A program made the translations under genes and the position numbers. The notes below the pieces were generated by a model. That model worked only from the letters and a program-made list of their open reading frames with translations. It was not told the origin of the DNA and did no database searches. DNA of 13,974 nt, from assembly GCA_964535155.1 (NCBI GenBank), contig CAZHSR010000024.1, positions 1 to 13,974 on the forward strand, written 5' to 3'. Positions 6,792-13,483 of this stretch are shown here, piece after piece (the first letter of the stretch is position 1; each line of letters opens with the position of its first letter). The stretch is from JAGPFW01 sp964535155. GTDB taxonomy: Bacteria > Patescibacteriota > WWE3 > UBA101185 > UBA10185.

Positions 6792-8330
6792 TTAACGCAT
6801 CTTAGGCGTATGATATAAATCTTTCATCTTTTTGCCCAAAAGCATTCTAGTTTGAGCTTCAATTTGAGGAAGAAAAGAAAAGCTCATCATATTAAATATG
6901 ACCATTGGCCCTTCCATAACGGCAAAAAACTTTTTCCAATAAGGCCAATCTTCGGGCATGGGACGAACTATTTTAAATCTTAATAAAGTTATAGGGACAA
7001 AGAAAATTAGGGTAGCGGTTAAAATTGCGCTGGTAGTATTAGGCAAACTGTACGCAAAAGTTGCTTGTTTGACTGCAGGATTAGCAAAGGTTAAAATCCC
7101 AAACCCGAATGTAATTAAAAATACGCTATCTATAAGCAAAACTCGCTTTTCTAAGTGGCGTAACATCCATGCAAATTTTAAATGAAAAGGCACTTCTTTG
7201 TTTTTTAGAAACTCCTTAACCGAAAGTGGAAAGTCGATTACGCCCCATCCCCATCGAAGGAGCTGTTTATATAAACTTTTACAGGAATTAAAAAAGTTAT
7301 AACCAGAAACGGCATCAGCATAATAAGGAATGTAATGTGGAACACCTGTAAAGTCACCTTTTCGTTTAAAGAAAGCGCGCCAATAAAAAATTTGATCGTC
7401 AACGCCTAAGCTAACATCCCAATAATCAACATCTATAAGGGTTTGCAAAGAAGCCGAATAAGCTGCAAAAGTATCCTTTAATTTTCCCTTAACCGACCAT
7501 TCTGCAAGTCCGCCTAAGGCAACGGAAGTAGCCTCTATTCTCATAAACAAGGGGACTTCCCAATAATTGTTGTCAAACAAAGCCACTGCTGACTGATAAA
7601 ATTTGTTATCTCTTTTATCAGAGCTTAAATATAAGTGGGTAAGTCTTGCCAAGTATTGTGTATGCAAAACATGGTCAGCATCAAAAGTGCTAAAAATGTA
7701 ATTGCGTAAATTCTCACCTTTAGCTGTTAAATCGTCAATTGCGTGTTTTGCACCCCAAGTTCTATTGGCAGCACCTGCCCCAATGGCCTCCCCTGGGATT
7801 CCTGCGGGGTGAGTGTAAATTAAAATATCTGCAAATTCTTTTTCTCGACCATTAAAAATACGCTTTAATGTATCTATAGTCTCCTTTGAATATTTTTCTT
7901 CTATTGTATAAACCAGCACAACCTGATCTTTAGGAAAATTCTGTTGATAATATTTTTCAAAAGGCTCTCTTAAAACTTCATAAGGTTCATTAACAGCTGG
8001 AATTAAAACAAAATGACGAACATCTTTTAAACATGAGGGTAAAGTTTCTTTCTCGGGTAATTCTGCAAAATTTAAATCCTGACATTTTTGGCACCAATCC
8101 TCTGCTAACTCCCCTTTGTACCTTAAATATCCTTTATACATGCCCAAAGAATGTCTAACAGCCATATAAGCCCAATAAACGGTTAAAGAAATTAAAATAT
8201 ATACAATAAGCTCTGGGAAGAGGATTCCAAGCCAAAGCGGCGACAACAAAAATAACCAGGTCATTGCACCCGGTACAATTTCCAAAAACCTATGAATTTT
8301 CTTGTCGTGTCTAGTTATAAATGAATCCAT
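6792..8330 (-). CDS. Multi-pass GT2-like glycosyltransferase with DxD and QxxRW motifs
   Basis: A 512-residue membrane glycosyltransferase. Two N-terminal membrane segments (about 22-38, 40-58) precede a cytoplasmic catalytic domain, and three or more segments follow (about 397-415, 432-450, 468-488). The catalytic domain shows HFVLIPAVNEP (Asn114/Glu115), STFDADH with the metal-binding Asp217-x-Asp219, GVDDQ with the likely catalytic Asp311/Asp312, and YKQLLRWGWG with Gln356-x2-Arg359-Trp360. D, DxD, D and QxxRW together are the signature of processive GT2 enzymes such as cellulose, chitin and hyaluronan synthases. The polymer made here cannot be read from sequence, and the enzyme may be non-processive. 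A Cys pair (Cys80-x2-Cys83) lies between the membrane segments and the catalytic domain. The gene starts 6 bp after tatD and is followed 11 bp later by the GT4 gene, consistent with a shared lipid-linked glycan pathway. Confidence 0.82.
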   Translation of the reverse strand: MDSFITRHDKKIHRFLEIVPGAMTWLFLLSPLWLGILFPELIVYILISLTVYWAYMAVRHSLGMYKGYLRYKGELAEDWCQKCQDLNFAELPEKETLPSCLKDVRHFVLIPAVNEPYEVLREPFEKYYQQNFPKDQVVLVYTIEEKYSKETIDTLKRIFNGREKEFADILIYTHPAGIPGEAIGAGAANRTWGAKHAIDDLTAKGENLRNYIFSTFDADHVLHTQYLARLTHLYLSSDKRDNKFYQSAVALFDNNYWEVPLFMRIEATSVALGGLAEWSVKGKLKDTFAAYSASLQTLIDVDYWDVSLGVDDQIFYWRAFFKRKGDFTGVPHYIPYYADAVSGYNFFNSCKSLYKQLLRWGWGVIDFPLSVKEFLKNKEVPFHLKFAWMLRHLEKRVLLIDSVFLITFGFGILTFANPAVKQATFAYSLPNTTSAILTATLIFFVPITLLRFKIVRPMPEDWPYWKKFFAVMEGPMVIFNMMSFSFLPQIEAQTRMLLGKKMKDLYHTPKMR

Positions 8331-8336
8331 TAAATA

Positions 8337-9113
8337 TTAAATTCCAAAAAAATTGTTGGCATTTTGTGTGGAATACTTTGCTACCTCTTCCACGGAAATG
8401 CCTTTAACTAAAGCAACTTTCTCAGCTACAAGTTTAACATATTTAGGCTCATTTTTCTTATCTCTATAACCTTCTGGCGAAAGATAGGGGGAATCTGTTT
8501 CTATTAAAAACCTGTCATTTGGAACTTTTTGTACTGTTTCCAACAAGGCTTCTTTGGAAGGGTAAGTTATAAATCCTGAAAAGGAAATGTAATATCCAAG
8601 ATTTAGGATTTTTTGAGCAAATTCCCAAGACGAAGAAAAGCAGTGAATTACAGCTTTTTGAGGCCTAACTCCGGATAAAATTTCCAAAACATGGGCGTCA
8701 CCTTTTCGATTGTGAATAATTAAGGGTAAATTATGCCTTTTTGCTAAATTTGCTTGCATCTCAAAAAGGCAAAGTTGATCTTCTATAGAACGACCTCCTT
8801 CTATGGCAGAAATATCTATGCCACATTCACCTATTCCAACTAGGTCTTGCTTATTTTCAAGAACAAAATTTTCCAAATATGTTTCCAAGTCCAATAAACT
8901 TTTATGCATATCCTTATGTGGATAAATTGCTGCTGTAGCAAAAACTTGTGAGTAAGCCCTTGCCACTTCTAAAACTTTTTTGTTTTCCTCCATGGAAGTC
9001 CCAATATTTACCATTTTTACAACGCCTCCTTCTTTTGCACCAAGTAAAATAGCCTCCATTTGCTCTTTTTGACTTAATTTTGGTAAATGACAATGTGAAT
9101 CTATTAATTCCAT
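8337..9113 (-). CDS. tatD: TatD family metal-dependent DNase/hydrolase
   Basis: Amidohydrolase-superfamily TIM-barrel enzyme of 258 residues, the usual TatD length (about 255-265). TatD proteins are two-metal hydrolases with 3'-5' exonuclease activity in studied members; a role in DNA repair or turnover is likely but not certain here. Metal ligands are visible in order: DSHCHL (His7, His9), GIGECGID (Glu96), LIIHNRK (His134), VIHCFSSS (His157) and LIETDSPY (Asp207). The C-terminal EPKYVKLVAEKVALVKG helix and the NANNFFG ending are typical. The gene lies 33 bp downstream of mutL and 6 bp upstream of the GT2 gene. The ATG at 9113 lacks a strong Shine-Dalgarno site; only a weak purine run AAGAAA is nearby. 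No residue known to be essential is missing. Confidence 0.95.
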   Translation of the reverse strand: MELIDSHCHLPKLSQKEQMEAILLGAKEGGVVKMVNIGTSMEENKKVLEVARAYSQVFATAAIYPHKDMHKSLLDLETYLENFVLENKQDLVGIGECGIDISAIEGGRSIEDQLCLFEMQANLAKRHNLPLIIHNRKGDAHVLEILSGVRPQKAVIHCFSSSWEFAQKILNLGYYISFSGFITYPSKEALLETVQKVPNDRFLIETDSPYLSPEGYRDKKNEPKYVKLVAEKVALVKGISVEEVAKYSTQNANNFFGI

Positions 9114-9146
9114 ATTTTTCTTAAAACTTGATAAAAACTTTTGCCA

Positions 9147-10694
9147 CTAAGCCCGTTTAAACATGCGTTCCAAATCCTCTTTTGACAACTCTATCATAGT
9201 AGGACGCCCATGCGGACAAGTATACTGCTCCAAATCAATTTCTAAAAGCTTTTGTACAAGACGAACTCGTTCTTCTGGCGACAAATAATCTCCCGCTTTA
9301 ACCGCGTTTTTACAAGCCAAAGTTGAAGCCACATAAGAAATTTCCTCAAAATGGTCATCCAAAGTTTCTTTAATAAAGTCTGGATCCAAGTTTTGTGGTT
9401 CCAGTTGCAAAGATTCTAGAATCAACTCCTCTAGGCGCGTCCCCTCTTCCAGTTGGGAAAGGATTTGAGCATATAAAATTTTCTCATGGGCTGCGTGCTG
9501 ATCTAAAAATAAAATTCTATCTTTAAAAGACGCCACTAAATAAGTATTTGCAATCTGTAGCACTTCTTCACAAAGATCCTGCGAATCCACTTTTTCTACT
9601 TTCCAAGGTGAAAAAGAATCCTTTAAAACTCCGTATAATTCGCCAGAAAAAGTTGAGGCATTAGAAAAAGTATAAGTTAAATTATTTTTTTCTAACAAGT
9701 CTCGCACCGAATTTTCTATAAAGGCCAAAATCTCTGATTCGTTTTTAATGCGAACTTCTTCCTTTCTTGGATGCACATTTACATCCACAAGTTCTGGGGG
9801 CAAATCTAGGAAAACTACTCCCTTTGGATATTGATACTTTTCCAACAAAGTCCCGTAAGCCCTTTTTACCTTTTGCATAGCCTTCTCCCACTTAATTGGA
9901 CGCTTGTTTATATAAAAATACAATTCTGCAAATGAATTAGCGGACCTTTGCGGAAGGGATAAAAATCCCGAAAGATATGCATGATCTGCTACTGAATCTA
10001 GGGGCAAAAAATAATCGGAGTGACCAAAAACCAAATTTAATCTTTGCTCCAAATTGTAATGAACAGAAACTTCTATAACGGGTTTCTCATTGTGATAAAG
10101 GGAAAAAGAGACATCGGGATATGCCAAAATGAAAAGCTGAAAAACTGCCTTTATTTTTTGGAATTCTGCTTGACCATTTTTTAAAAACTTTTGTCTGGCT
10201 GGAAAATTTGCAAATAAATTTTGGACTTCTACTGTAGTTCCTTGGGACATTCCCACTGGAAGGGCTTCAACATCCGAGGTGGCTTTGGAAGGGTTTTTGC
10301 CAAAAGCAACAGTAACTTCCCATCCGTTTTTGGCGGAAAGATCTTGTTTAGCCAAACTCCTTATGGAAAATTCACTAACACAAGCAATGCTGTTTAAAGC
10401 CTCGCCTCTAAAACCAAATGTACATATGGATTCCAAATCTTTTTCTGTTTTGATTTTGCCTGAAGAATGGGGTTTGTAACAAATTAATAAGTCTTCTTTA
10501 GAAATTCCTTCACCATCATCTGTAACAACAATTTTCTTTTTTCCACCATCTAATACCGAGACTTTGATATTCCTTGCACCCGCATCCAAAGCGTTTTCAA
10601 CAAGCTCTTTTACTACGGAGGCTGGATTTTCAATTACCTCACCTGCTGCTGTTTTTGAAACAACTTCTTGTGGAAGAAAAATAATTTTTCCCAT
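9147..10694 (-). CDS. mutL: DNA mismatch repair protein MutL, short form
   Basis: MutL couples mismatch recognition by MutS to strand removal. The N-terminal GHKL ATPase (about 1-330) is complete: ENALDAGA (Glu33), DDGEGI (59-64), GFRGEALNSIA (94-104), GTTVEVQNLF and DVNVHPRKEEVR. A linker of only about 35 residues follows, then a C-terminal domain (about 370-515) with FLDQHAAHEKILYA, TLACKNAVKAGD, CPHGRPTMIELS and the MFKR end. These motifs indicate the endonuclease-type MutL, not the E. coli type. Two oddities: the motif DQHA-x2-E-x4-E ends in Ala409 instead of Glu, and the domain is about 40-50 residues short between LILESLQLEPQ and DPDFIKETLDD, where the regulatory/dimer subdomain usually sits. 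The total of 515 compares with the usual 600-650. The ATG at 10694 follows an extended -10 by 8 nt. mutS is not in the window. Confidence 0.93.
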   Translation of the reverse strand: MGKIIFLPQEVVSKTAAGEVIENPASVVKELVENALDAGARNIKVSVLDGGKKKIVVTDDGEGISKEDLLICYKPHSSGKIKTEKDLESICTFGFRGEALNSIACVSEFSIRSLAKQDLSAKNGWEVTVAFGKNPSKATSDVEALPVGMSQGTTVEVQNLFANFPARQKFLKNGQAEFQKIKAVFQLFILAYPDVSFSLYHNEKPVIEVSVHYNLEQRLNLVFGHSDYFLPLDSVADHAYLSGFLSLPQRSANSFAELYFYINKRPIKWEKAMQKVKRAYGTLLEKYQYPKGVVFLDLPPELVDVNVHPRKEEVRIKNESEILAFIENSVRDLLEKNNLTYTFSNASTFSGELYGVLKDSFSPWKVEKVDSQDLCEEVLQIANTYLVASFKDRILFLDQHAAHEKILYAQILSQLEEGTRLEELILESLQLEPQNLDPDFIKETLDDHFEEISYVASTLACKNAVKAGDYLSPEERVRLVQKLLEIDLEQYTCPHGRPTMIELSKEDLERMFKRA

Positions 10695-10702
10695 GAATAC
10701 AG

Positions 10703-10711
10703 TTTATATCA
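10703..10711 (-). promoter_or_regulatory. Extended -10 promoter of mutL (near-leaderless)
   Basis: The minus strand reads TGA-TATAAA, then 8 nt, then the mutL ATG at 10694. It lies in the 48-bp gap after the SurA-like gene and would let mutL and the genes below it be transcribed without that gene. No Shine-Dalgarno sequence is present in the gap. The predicted untranslated leader is about 1-2 nt. Confidence 0.5.
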
Positions 10712-10742
10712 ACAAAAGAGGCAAAAGCTACTTTAAAGAGGC

Positions 10743-11465
10743 CTACTCAATAAAAGTGGAAACCTTAACTTCAGCTTTTTGTTCTTCTAACCAAGTCTGA
10801 AAGGCTTCTCCTAACTTTTGATTTAGCAAAGCATCAACTGCCTCTTCTCTTTTAGCTTCGTCTGTCTCTCCTGTAAGATATTGACCATTTTCTTCTATGA
10901 AGGTGTCAATCTCTTCATCGGCTACTTCTATTTTTGGAGTCAAAAGCTTTTCTAAACTTAATTGCATAGCAATATTCTTTTCCAAATCTTTTCTAGGCAT
11001 GTTCTGGGAGGCCAAATATTCATCCAAGCTCATTCCTGTTCCTTGTTGAATTTGGGTGGAAACTTCTGCGATTTTTGCGTCAAATTCTTCCTGTGAATAG
11101 GTAACTCCTGACTTTGCAATTGCCTGAGCAATAATTTTTTCTTCTACTAACTGATCTAAAAGGCTTTGACCATAAGTTTGAAAAAGCTTATCGTTAAGTT
11201 CTTTTCTTGTAATAAACGAGTTTCCAATTTTTCCTACTACCAAAAGTGAAACATTTTTATAAGCAAGCATTGAGATTCCACCTACAAGTAAAACTACAAT
11301 GGCTAAAATTGCTAATGGTTTAATTAGCTTTTTTGGGTTCATTTTCCTTTTGGGAGATTCCTTTTTTGCTTCTTGTGTAGGCATTTCTGCGGATACATTT
11401 GCGGAAGGGGCATTAACATTCTGATCTAATTGGTTTTGATTTTGTTCTTGTTTGTTTTCGTGCAT
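10743..11465 (-). CDS. Membrane-anchored SurA N-terminal-like chaperone, no isomerase domain
   Basis: A 240-residue protein. It has a Gln/Asn-rich cytoplasmic N-terminus (1-45) ending in a basic patch, one membrane segment (about 49-69) and an extracytoplasmic helical domain. The segment VGKIGNSFITRKELNDKL, followed by LLDQLVEEKIIAQAIAKSGVTYSQEE, is the typical start of SurA/PrsA-type foldases. The rest (roughly 125-235) matches a SurA_N-like helical layout. A parvulin peptidyl-prolyl isomerase domain is absent: the protein ends after the chaperone helices. It probably holds or escorts exported proteins at the membrane surface. It is not lipidated (no lipobox Cys). The ATG at 11465 sits 6 nt after a TAAAAT -10, so the mRNA should be leaderless. 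It heads the mutL-tatD-glycosyltransferase run. Confidence 0.8.
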   Translation of the reverse strand: MHENKQEQNQNQLDQNVNAPSANVSAEMPTQEAKKESPKRKMNPKKLIKPLAILAIVVLLVGGISMLAYKNVSLLVVGKIGNSFITRKELNDKLFQTYGQSLLDQLVEEKIIAQAIAKSGVTYSQEEFDAKIAEVSTQIQQGTGMSLDEYLASQNMPRKDLEKNIAMQLSLEKLLTPKIEVADEEIDTFIEENGQYLTGETDEAKREEAVDALLNQKLGEAFQTWLEEQKAEVKVSTFIE

Positions 11466-11471
11466 GCGGAA

Positions 11472-11480
11472 ATTTTACCA
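11472..11480 (-). promoter_or_regulatory. Extended -10 promoter of the SurA-like gene (leaderless)
   Basis: The minus strand reads TGG-TAAAAT, then 6 nt, then the ATG at 11465. The A of the ATG falls 7 nt after the hexamer, which is where sigma-A-type promoters normally initiate, so transcript and protein would start at the same base. No -35 consensus lies 16-18 bp upstream. Confidence 0.6.
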
Positions 11481-11481
11481 C

Positions 11482-11510
11482 AAATAAAAATGACTTCTAG
11501 TTTTTGAAGT
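11482..11510 (-). terminator. Possible weak terminator after the GNAT gene
   Basis: On the minus strand, ACTTC and GAAGT form a 5-bp stem with an 8-nt loop, followed by a T-rich stretch (CATTTTTATTT). It lies 20 bp after the GNAT stop. The stem is short and not GC-rich, so termination would be inefficient at best. Confidence 0.25.
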
Positions 11511-11529
11511 AAGGGATAGATATGAGTTT

Positions 11530-11997
11530 TTAAATGAGGGTCTTTTTCATCTCGAACATCCCTAATTTAAAATCCCCCAAAGGAAACTGCACTTCCTTAA
11601 TTATTTTAAACCCCAAATTTTCATAAAATCCCTTTGCGTTATAAGTTGAATTAAGAGAGATAATATCTGCCTTGCTTTGAATAAAAGCCTTTTCCACATG
11701 AAGATATAAAAACTTCCCGTACCCTTTTCCCTGAAATTCAGGAGAAATTTGAATTTGATATAGTTCCTTATCTTTTAGATCATATTGGCAGAATCCTATA
11801 ATCCCGCCATTTACTTCTAGTTTCTCCCAAATTGAAGTAGCCAACTGTGTCTCAATGTTTTCAGGAGTAATTTGCTTTAACCATTCCTCTATAGTCTCAG
11901 CGGGATATAGCATTGAATTTGTTTTACAAATGCAATCTTTGTGAATGGAAATGATTTGTGGAATATCGGCTTTTGTGATTTTTGTAATTGCTGTCAT
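11530..11997 (-). CDS. GNAT family N-acetyltransferase
   Basis: A 155-residue acetyl-CoA-dependent acyltransferase of the GNAT fold; the substrate cannot be told from sequence. The acetyl-CoA pyrophosphate loop is QGKGYG (residues 89-94) within ISPEFQGKGYGKFLYLHVEK, and the C-terminal part shows NAKGFYENLGFK (120-131), the usual GNAT end motif. The frame is open upstream to a GTG at 12063, which would add 22 hydrophobic residues and overlap the divergent gene. I choose the ATG at 11997 because the protein then begins MTAITKITKADIPQI, a normal GNAT start, and because a perfect extended -10 lies 7 nt upstream. An ATG at 12006 is also in frame but overlaps that -10. It is divergent from the DNA glycosylase gene, with 44 bp between the starts. 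Confidence 0.88.
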   Translation of the reverse strand: MTAITKITKADIPQIISIHKDCICKTNSMLYPAETIEEWLKQITPENIETQLATSIWEKLEVNGGIIGFCQYDLKDKELYQIQISPEFQGKGYGKFLYLHVEKAFIQSKADIISLNSTYNAKGFYENLGFKIIKEVQFPLGDFKLGMFEMKKTLI

Positions 11998-12004
11998 TAA
12001 AGTC

Positions 12005-12013
12005 ATTATAGCA
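12005..12013 (-). promoter_or_regulatory. Consensus extended -10 promoter of the GNAT gene (leaderless)
   Basis: The minus strand reads TGC-TATAAT, a perfect extended -10, then 7 nt, then the ATG at 11997. It decides the GNAT start. It also occupies the place where a -35 for the divergent promoter at 12030 would be, so the two promoters should compete. Confidence 0.65.
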
Positions 12014-12029
12014 AGAGCATAACTTAAGA

Positions 12030-12035
12030 TATAAT
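12030..12035 (+). promoter_or_regulatory. -10 element of the alkyladenine glycosylase gene (leaderless)
   Basis: A perfect TATAAT on the plus strand, 6 nt before the ATG at 12042. It has no TG extension, and the -35 region (TTATAG at 12006-12011, 18-bp spacing) is weak. No Shine-Dalgarno site is present. Initiation at the usual distance would fall on the ATG itself. Confidence 0.6.
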
Positions 12036-12041
12036 CAAAAA

Positions 12042-12680
12042 ATGGTTGATACAGATTTATCACATCAAAAGGAATTCTTTAAGCAATATATCCTTCCAAA
12101 AGATTTTTATTCCCAAAAAGACAATAATGAGATTTCCAAAGCTTTGTTAGGAAAATATTTCATTAGACTAGAGCCATTTCCAATGGGAGGAATAATTATT
12201 GAAACGGAAAGTTATCCTGGAAATGAAGATGTAGCTTCTCATCATCACCATGGGAAGGTAACAGATAGAACAAAAGTCATTTTTGAAAAGGAAAAAGGAC
12301 TTTTATATGTTTATAAAATTTACGGCATGCATCATTGTTTTGGAATAACTTCTGGAGATGGCAAGGAATCCCACAATGTTACTTTAATAAGGGCAATTAA
12401 GCCCATCTTTGGTATAGAAGAGATTAAAAAACGAAGAAAAACAGAGGAAATTACTAATCTTTTAAGTGGACCTTCAAAAATTGCACAAGCATTAGATATT
12501 ACAAAGGATAGCTACGGGAAATGTCTAGTAACATCGGATATAATTATTTGTGATTTAGGTGATTTTAAGGATTTTGAAATAGAAACCAACACTAGAGTAG
12601 GAATTGGGGATTATAATGATGGGTATAAGCAACAGAATTGGAGATTTTTTGTAAGGGGGTCAAAGTATCTTTCGAGATAG
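12042..12680 (+). CDS. 3-methyladenine (alkyladenine) DNA glycosylase, AAG/MPG family
   Basis: Base-excision repair glycosylase of 212 residues that would remove alkylated or deaminated purines such as 3-methyladenine and hypoxanthine. Family motifs: GGIIIETESYPGNEDVASH (49-67), LLYVYKIYGMHHC (87-99), LIRAIKP, LLSGPSKIAQALDI (140-152), TRVGIG and RFFVRGSKYLS at the end. By counting from the shared ETE-Y...H block, Glu56 corresponds to the human catalytic Glu125, Tyr58 to Tyr127, His67 to His136 and Tyr91 to Tyr159. The human Asn169 position is Gly101 (HCFGIT, where most relatives have N). A run of four His (67-70) is unusual. The first roughly 25 residues are less conserved. The mRNA is probably leaderless. 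The methyltransferase gene follows after 21 bp. No symbol is given because aag, mpg and yxlJ are all used for the family. Confidence 0.92.
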   Translation: MVDTDLSHQKEFFKQYILPKDFYSQKDNNEISKALLGKYFIRLEPFPMGGIIIETESYPGNEDVASHHHHGKVTDRTKVIFEKEKGLLYVYKIYGMHHCFGITSGDGKESHNVTLIRAIKPIFGIEEIKKRRKTEEITNLLSGPSKIAQALDITKDSYGKCLVTSDIIICDLGDFKDFEIETNTRVGIGDYNDGYKQQNWRFFVRGSKYLSR

Positions 12681-12688
12681 GGTTCCTT

Positions 12689-12694
12689 TATATT
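12689..12694 (+). promoter_or_regulatory. Possible -10 element of the methyltransferase gene
   Basis: TATATT on the plus strand, 7 nt before the ATG at 12702, in the 21-bp gap after the glycosylase gene. No TG extension, -35 or Shine-Dalgarno site is visible. It follows the same -10-to-ATG spacing as its neighbours. Co-transcription from 12030 remains possible, so this is a weaker case. Confidence 0.35.
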
Positions 12695-12701
12695 TAGAAA
12701 T

Positions 12702-13439
12702 ATGAAAAAGAGTTGGCAAGATAAAGATGTTAGTGAAGTTTATGTAAAAAGCATAGACCCCAAATCTACTAACGAAATAAATTTAACTAAAAAACTTTAT
12801 CATGACCCTTTTTTTCTTTCTTTACTTCCAGATTTAAGCAATAAGAAAGTCTTGGATATTGGTTGTGGCGATGGGTATATGCTTAAAGCATTAAATAAAC
12901 TTTACGCAGGATTGGAACTAGTGGGTACAGATCTTCCAAATATGTTAGAAAAAAATACAAGTGAGAAAAACATTGAATTTGTACCCGCAGATTGTCAGGA
13001 GTTACCCTTTGCTAATAACAGTTTTGATTATGTTATATCCTCTTTAATGTTTCATTGGGTTGATAATTTAGAGAGAATTGCAGAAGAAATATATAGAGTA
13101 TTAAAACCTAAAGGTATGGTAATTACTTCCAATATCAACCCTAATACATTTCATGTTGGTGAGTGGAAGAATATGGATCCAGCAAAACCAGAATATGTCT
13201 TAACTAAAGACATTACAAAAGAACAGCAATTTGATGTTTATTTAAATAAAACTGTGGGTCCTTTAACTTACTATATGAGACCTGTTAACCACTATAAAGA
13301 AACATTTGAAGAAGTGGGATTTACTAATGTAAAAATTCACGAACCTTTATTAAAGGATAAAGAGGTATTAGAGCAATATCCTGGATTAAGAAAATATGCT
13401 TTTTATCCGCTATACCTTTTTATTACTGCAAATAAATAG
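12702..13439 (+). CDS. Class I SAM-dependent methyltransferase (Methyltransf_11 type)
   Basis: A 245-residue cytosolic methyltransferase with the Rossmann SAM fold. Motif I is VLDIGCGDGYML (50-61) and an acidic residue follows beta-2 (GTDLP, Asp77). Then come VPADCQELPF (motif II region), FDYVISSLMFHW (motif III-like) and EIYRVLKPKGMVI (129-140), the usual order in UbiE/BioC-like small-molecule methyltransferases. The substrate is unknown: the C-terminal part, with YYMRPVNHYKETFEEVGF, is a common cap for this superfamily but not diagnostic. It lies 21 bp downstream of the alkyladenine glycosylase on the same strand, which suggests shared expression rather than a known shared pathway. No Shine-Dalgarno site precedes the ATG. 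The sequence looks more AT-rich than the rpoB block. Confidence 0.85.
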   Translation: MKKSWQDKDVSEVYVKSIDPKSTNEINLTKKLYHDPFFLSLLPDLSNKKVLDIGCGDGYMLKALNKLYAGLELVGTDLPNMLEKNTSEKNIEFVPADCQELPFANNSFDYVISSLMFHWVDNLERIAEEIYRVLKPKGMVITSNINPNTFHVGEWKNMDPAKPEYVLTKDITKEQQFDVYLNKTVGPLTYYMRPVNHYKETFEEVGFTNVKIHEPLLKDKEVLEQYPGLRKYAFYPLYLFITANK

Positions 13440-13467
13440 AAATATACAAACACCCTCCAACACATAA

Positions 13468-13476
13468 TGCTAAAAT
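13468..13476 (+). promoter_or_regulatory. Extended -10 promoter of the PMT/ArnT-like gene (leaderless)
   Basis: The plus strand reads TGC-TAAAAT, then 7 nt, then the ATG at 13484, in a 44-bp gap. No Shine-Dalgarno site and no -35 match are present. The spacing matches the SurA-like, GNAT and glycosylase genes. Confidence 0.55.
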
Positions 13477-13483
13477 CTATTAA

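Noticed and set aside
11998..12063. Longer GNAT start at GTG 12063
   Set aside because: It would overlap the divergent glycosylase coding region and both promoters, and would add a non-GNAT hydrophobic tail; the ATG at 11997 fits both the family start and the extended -10.
767..13439. Alternative genetic code (TGA read as Gly or Trp)
   Set aside because: No gene needs an in-frame TGA and Trp is encoded by TGG; TGA is simply absent as a stop.
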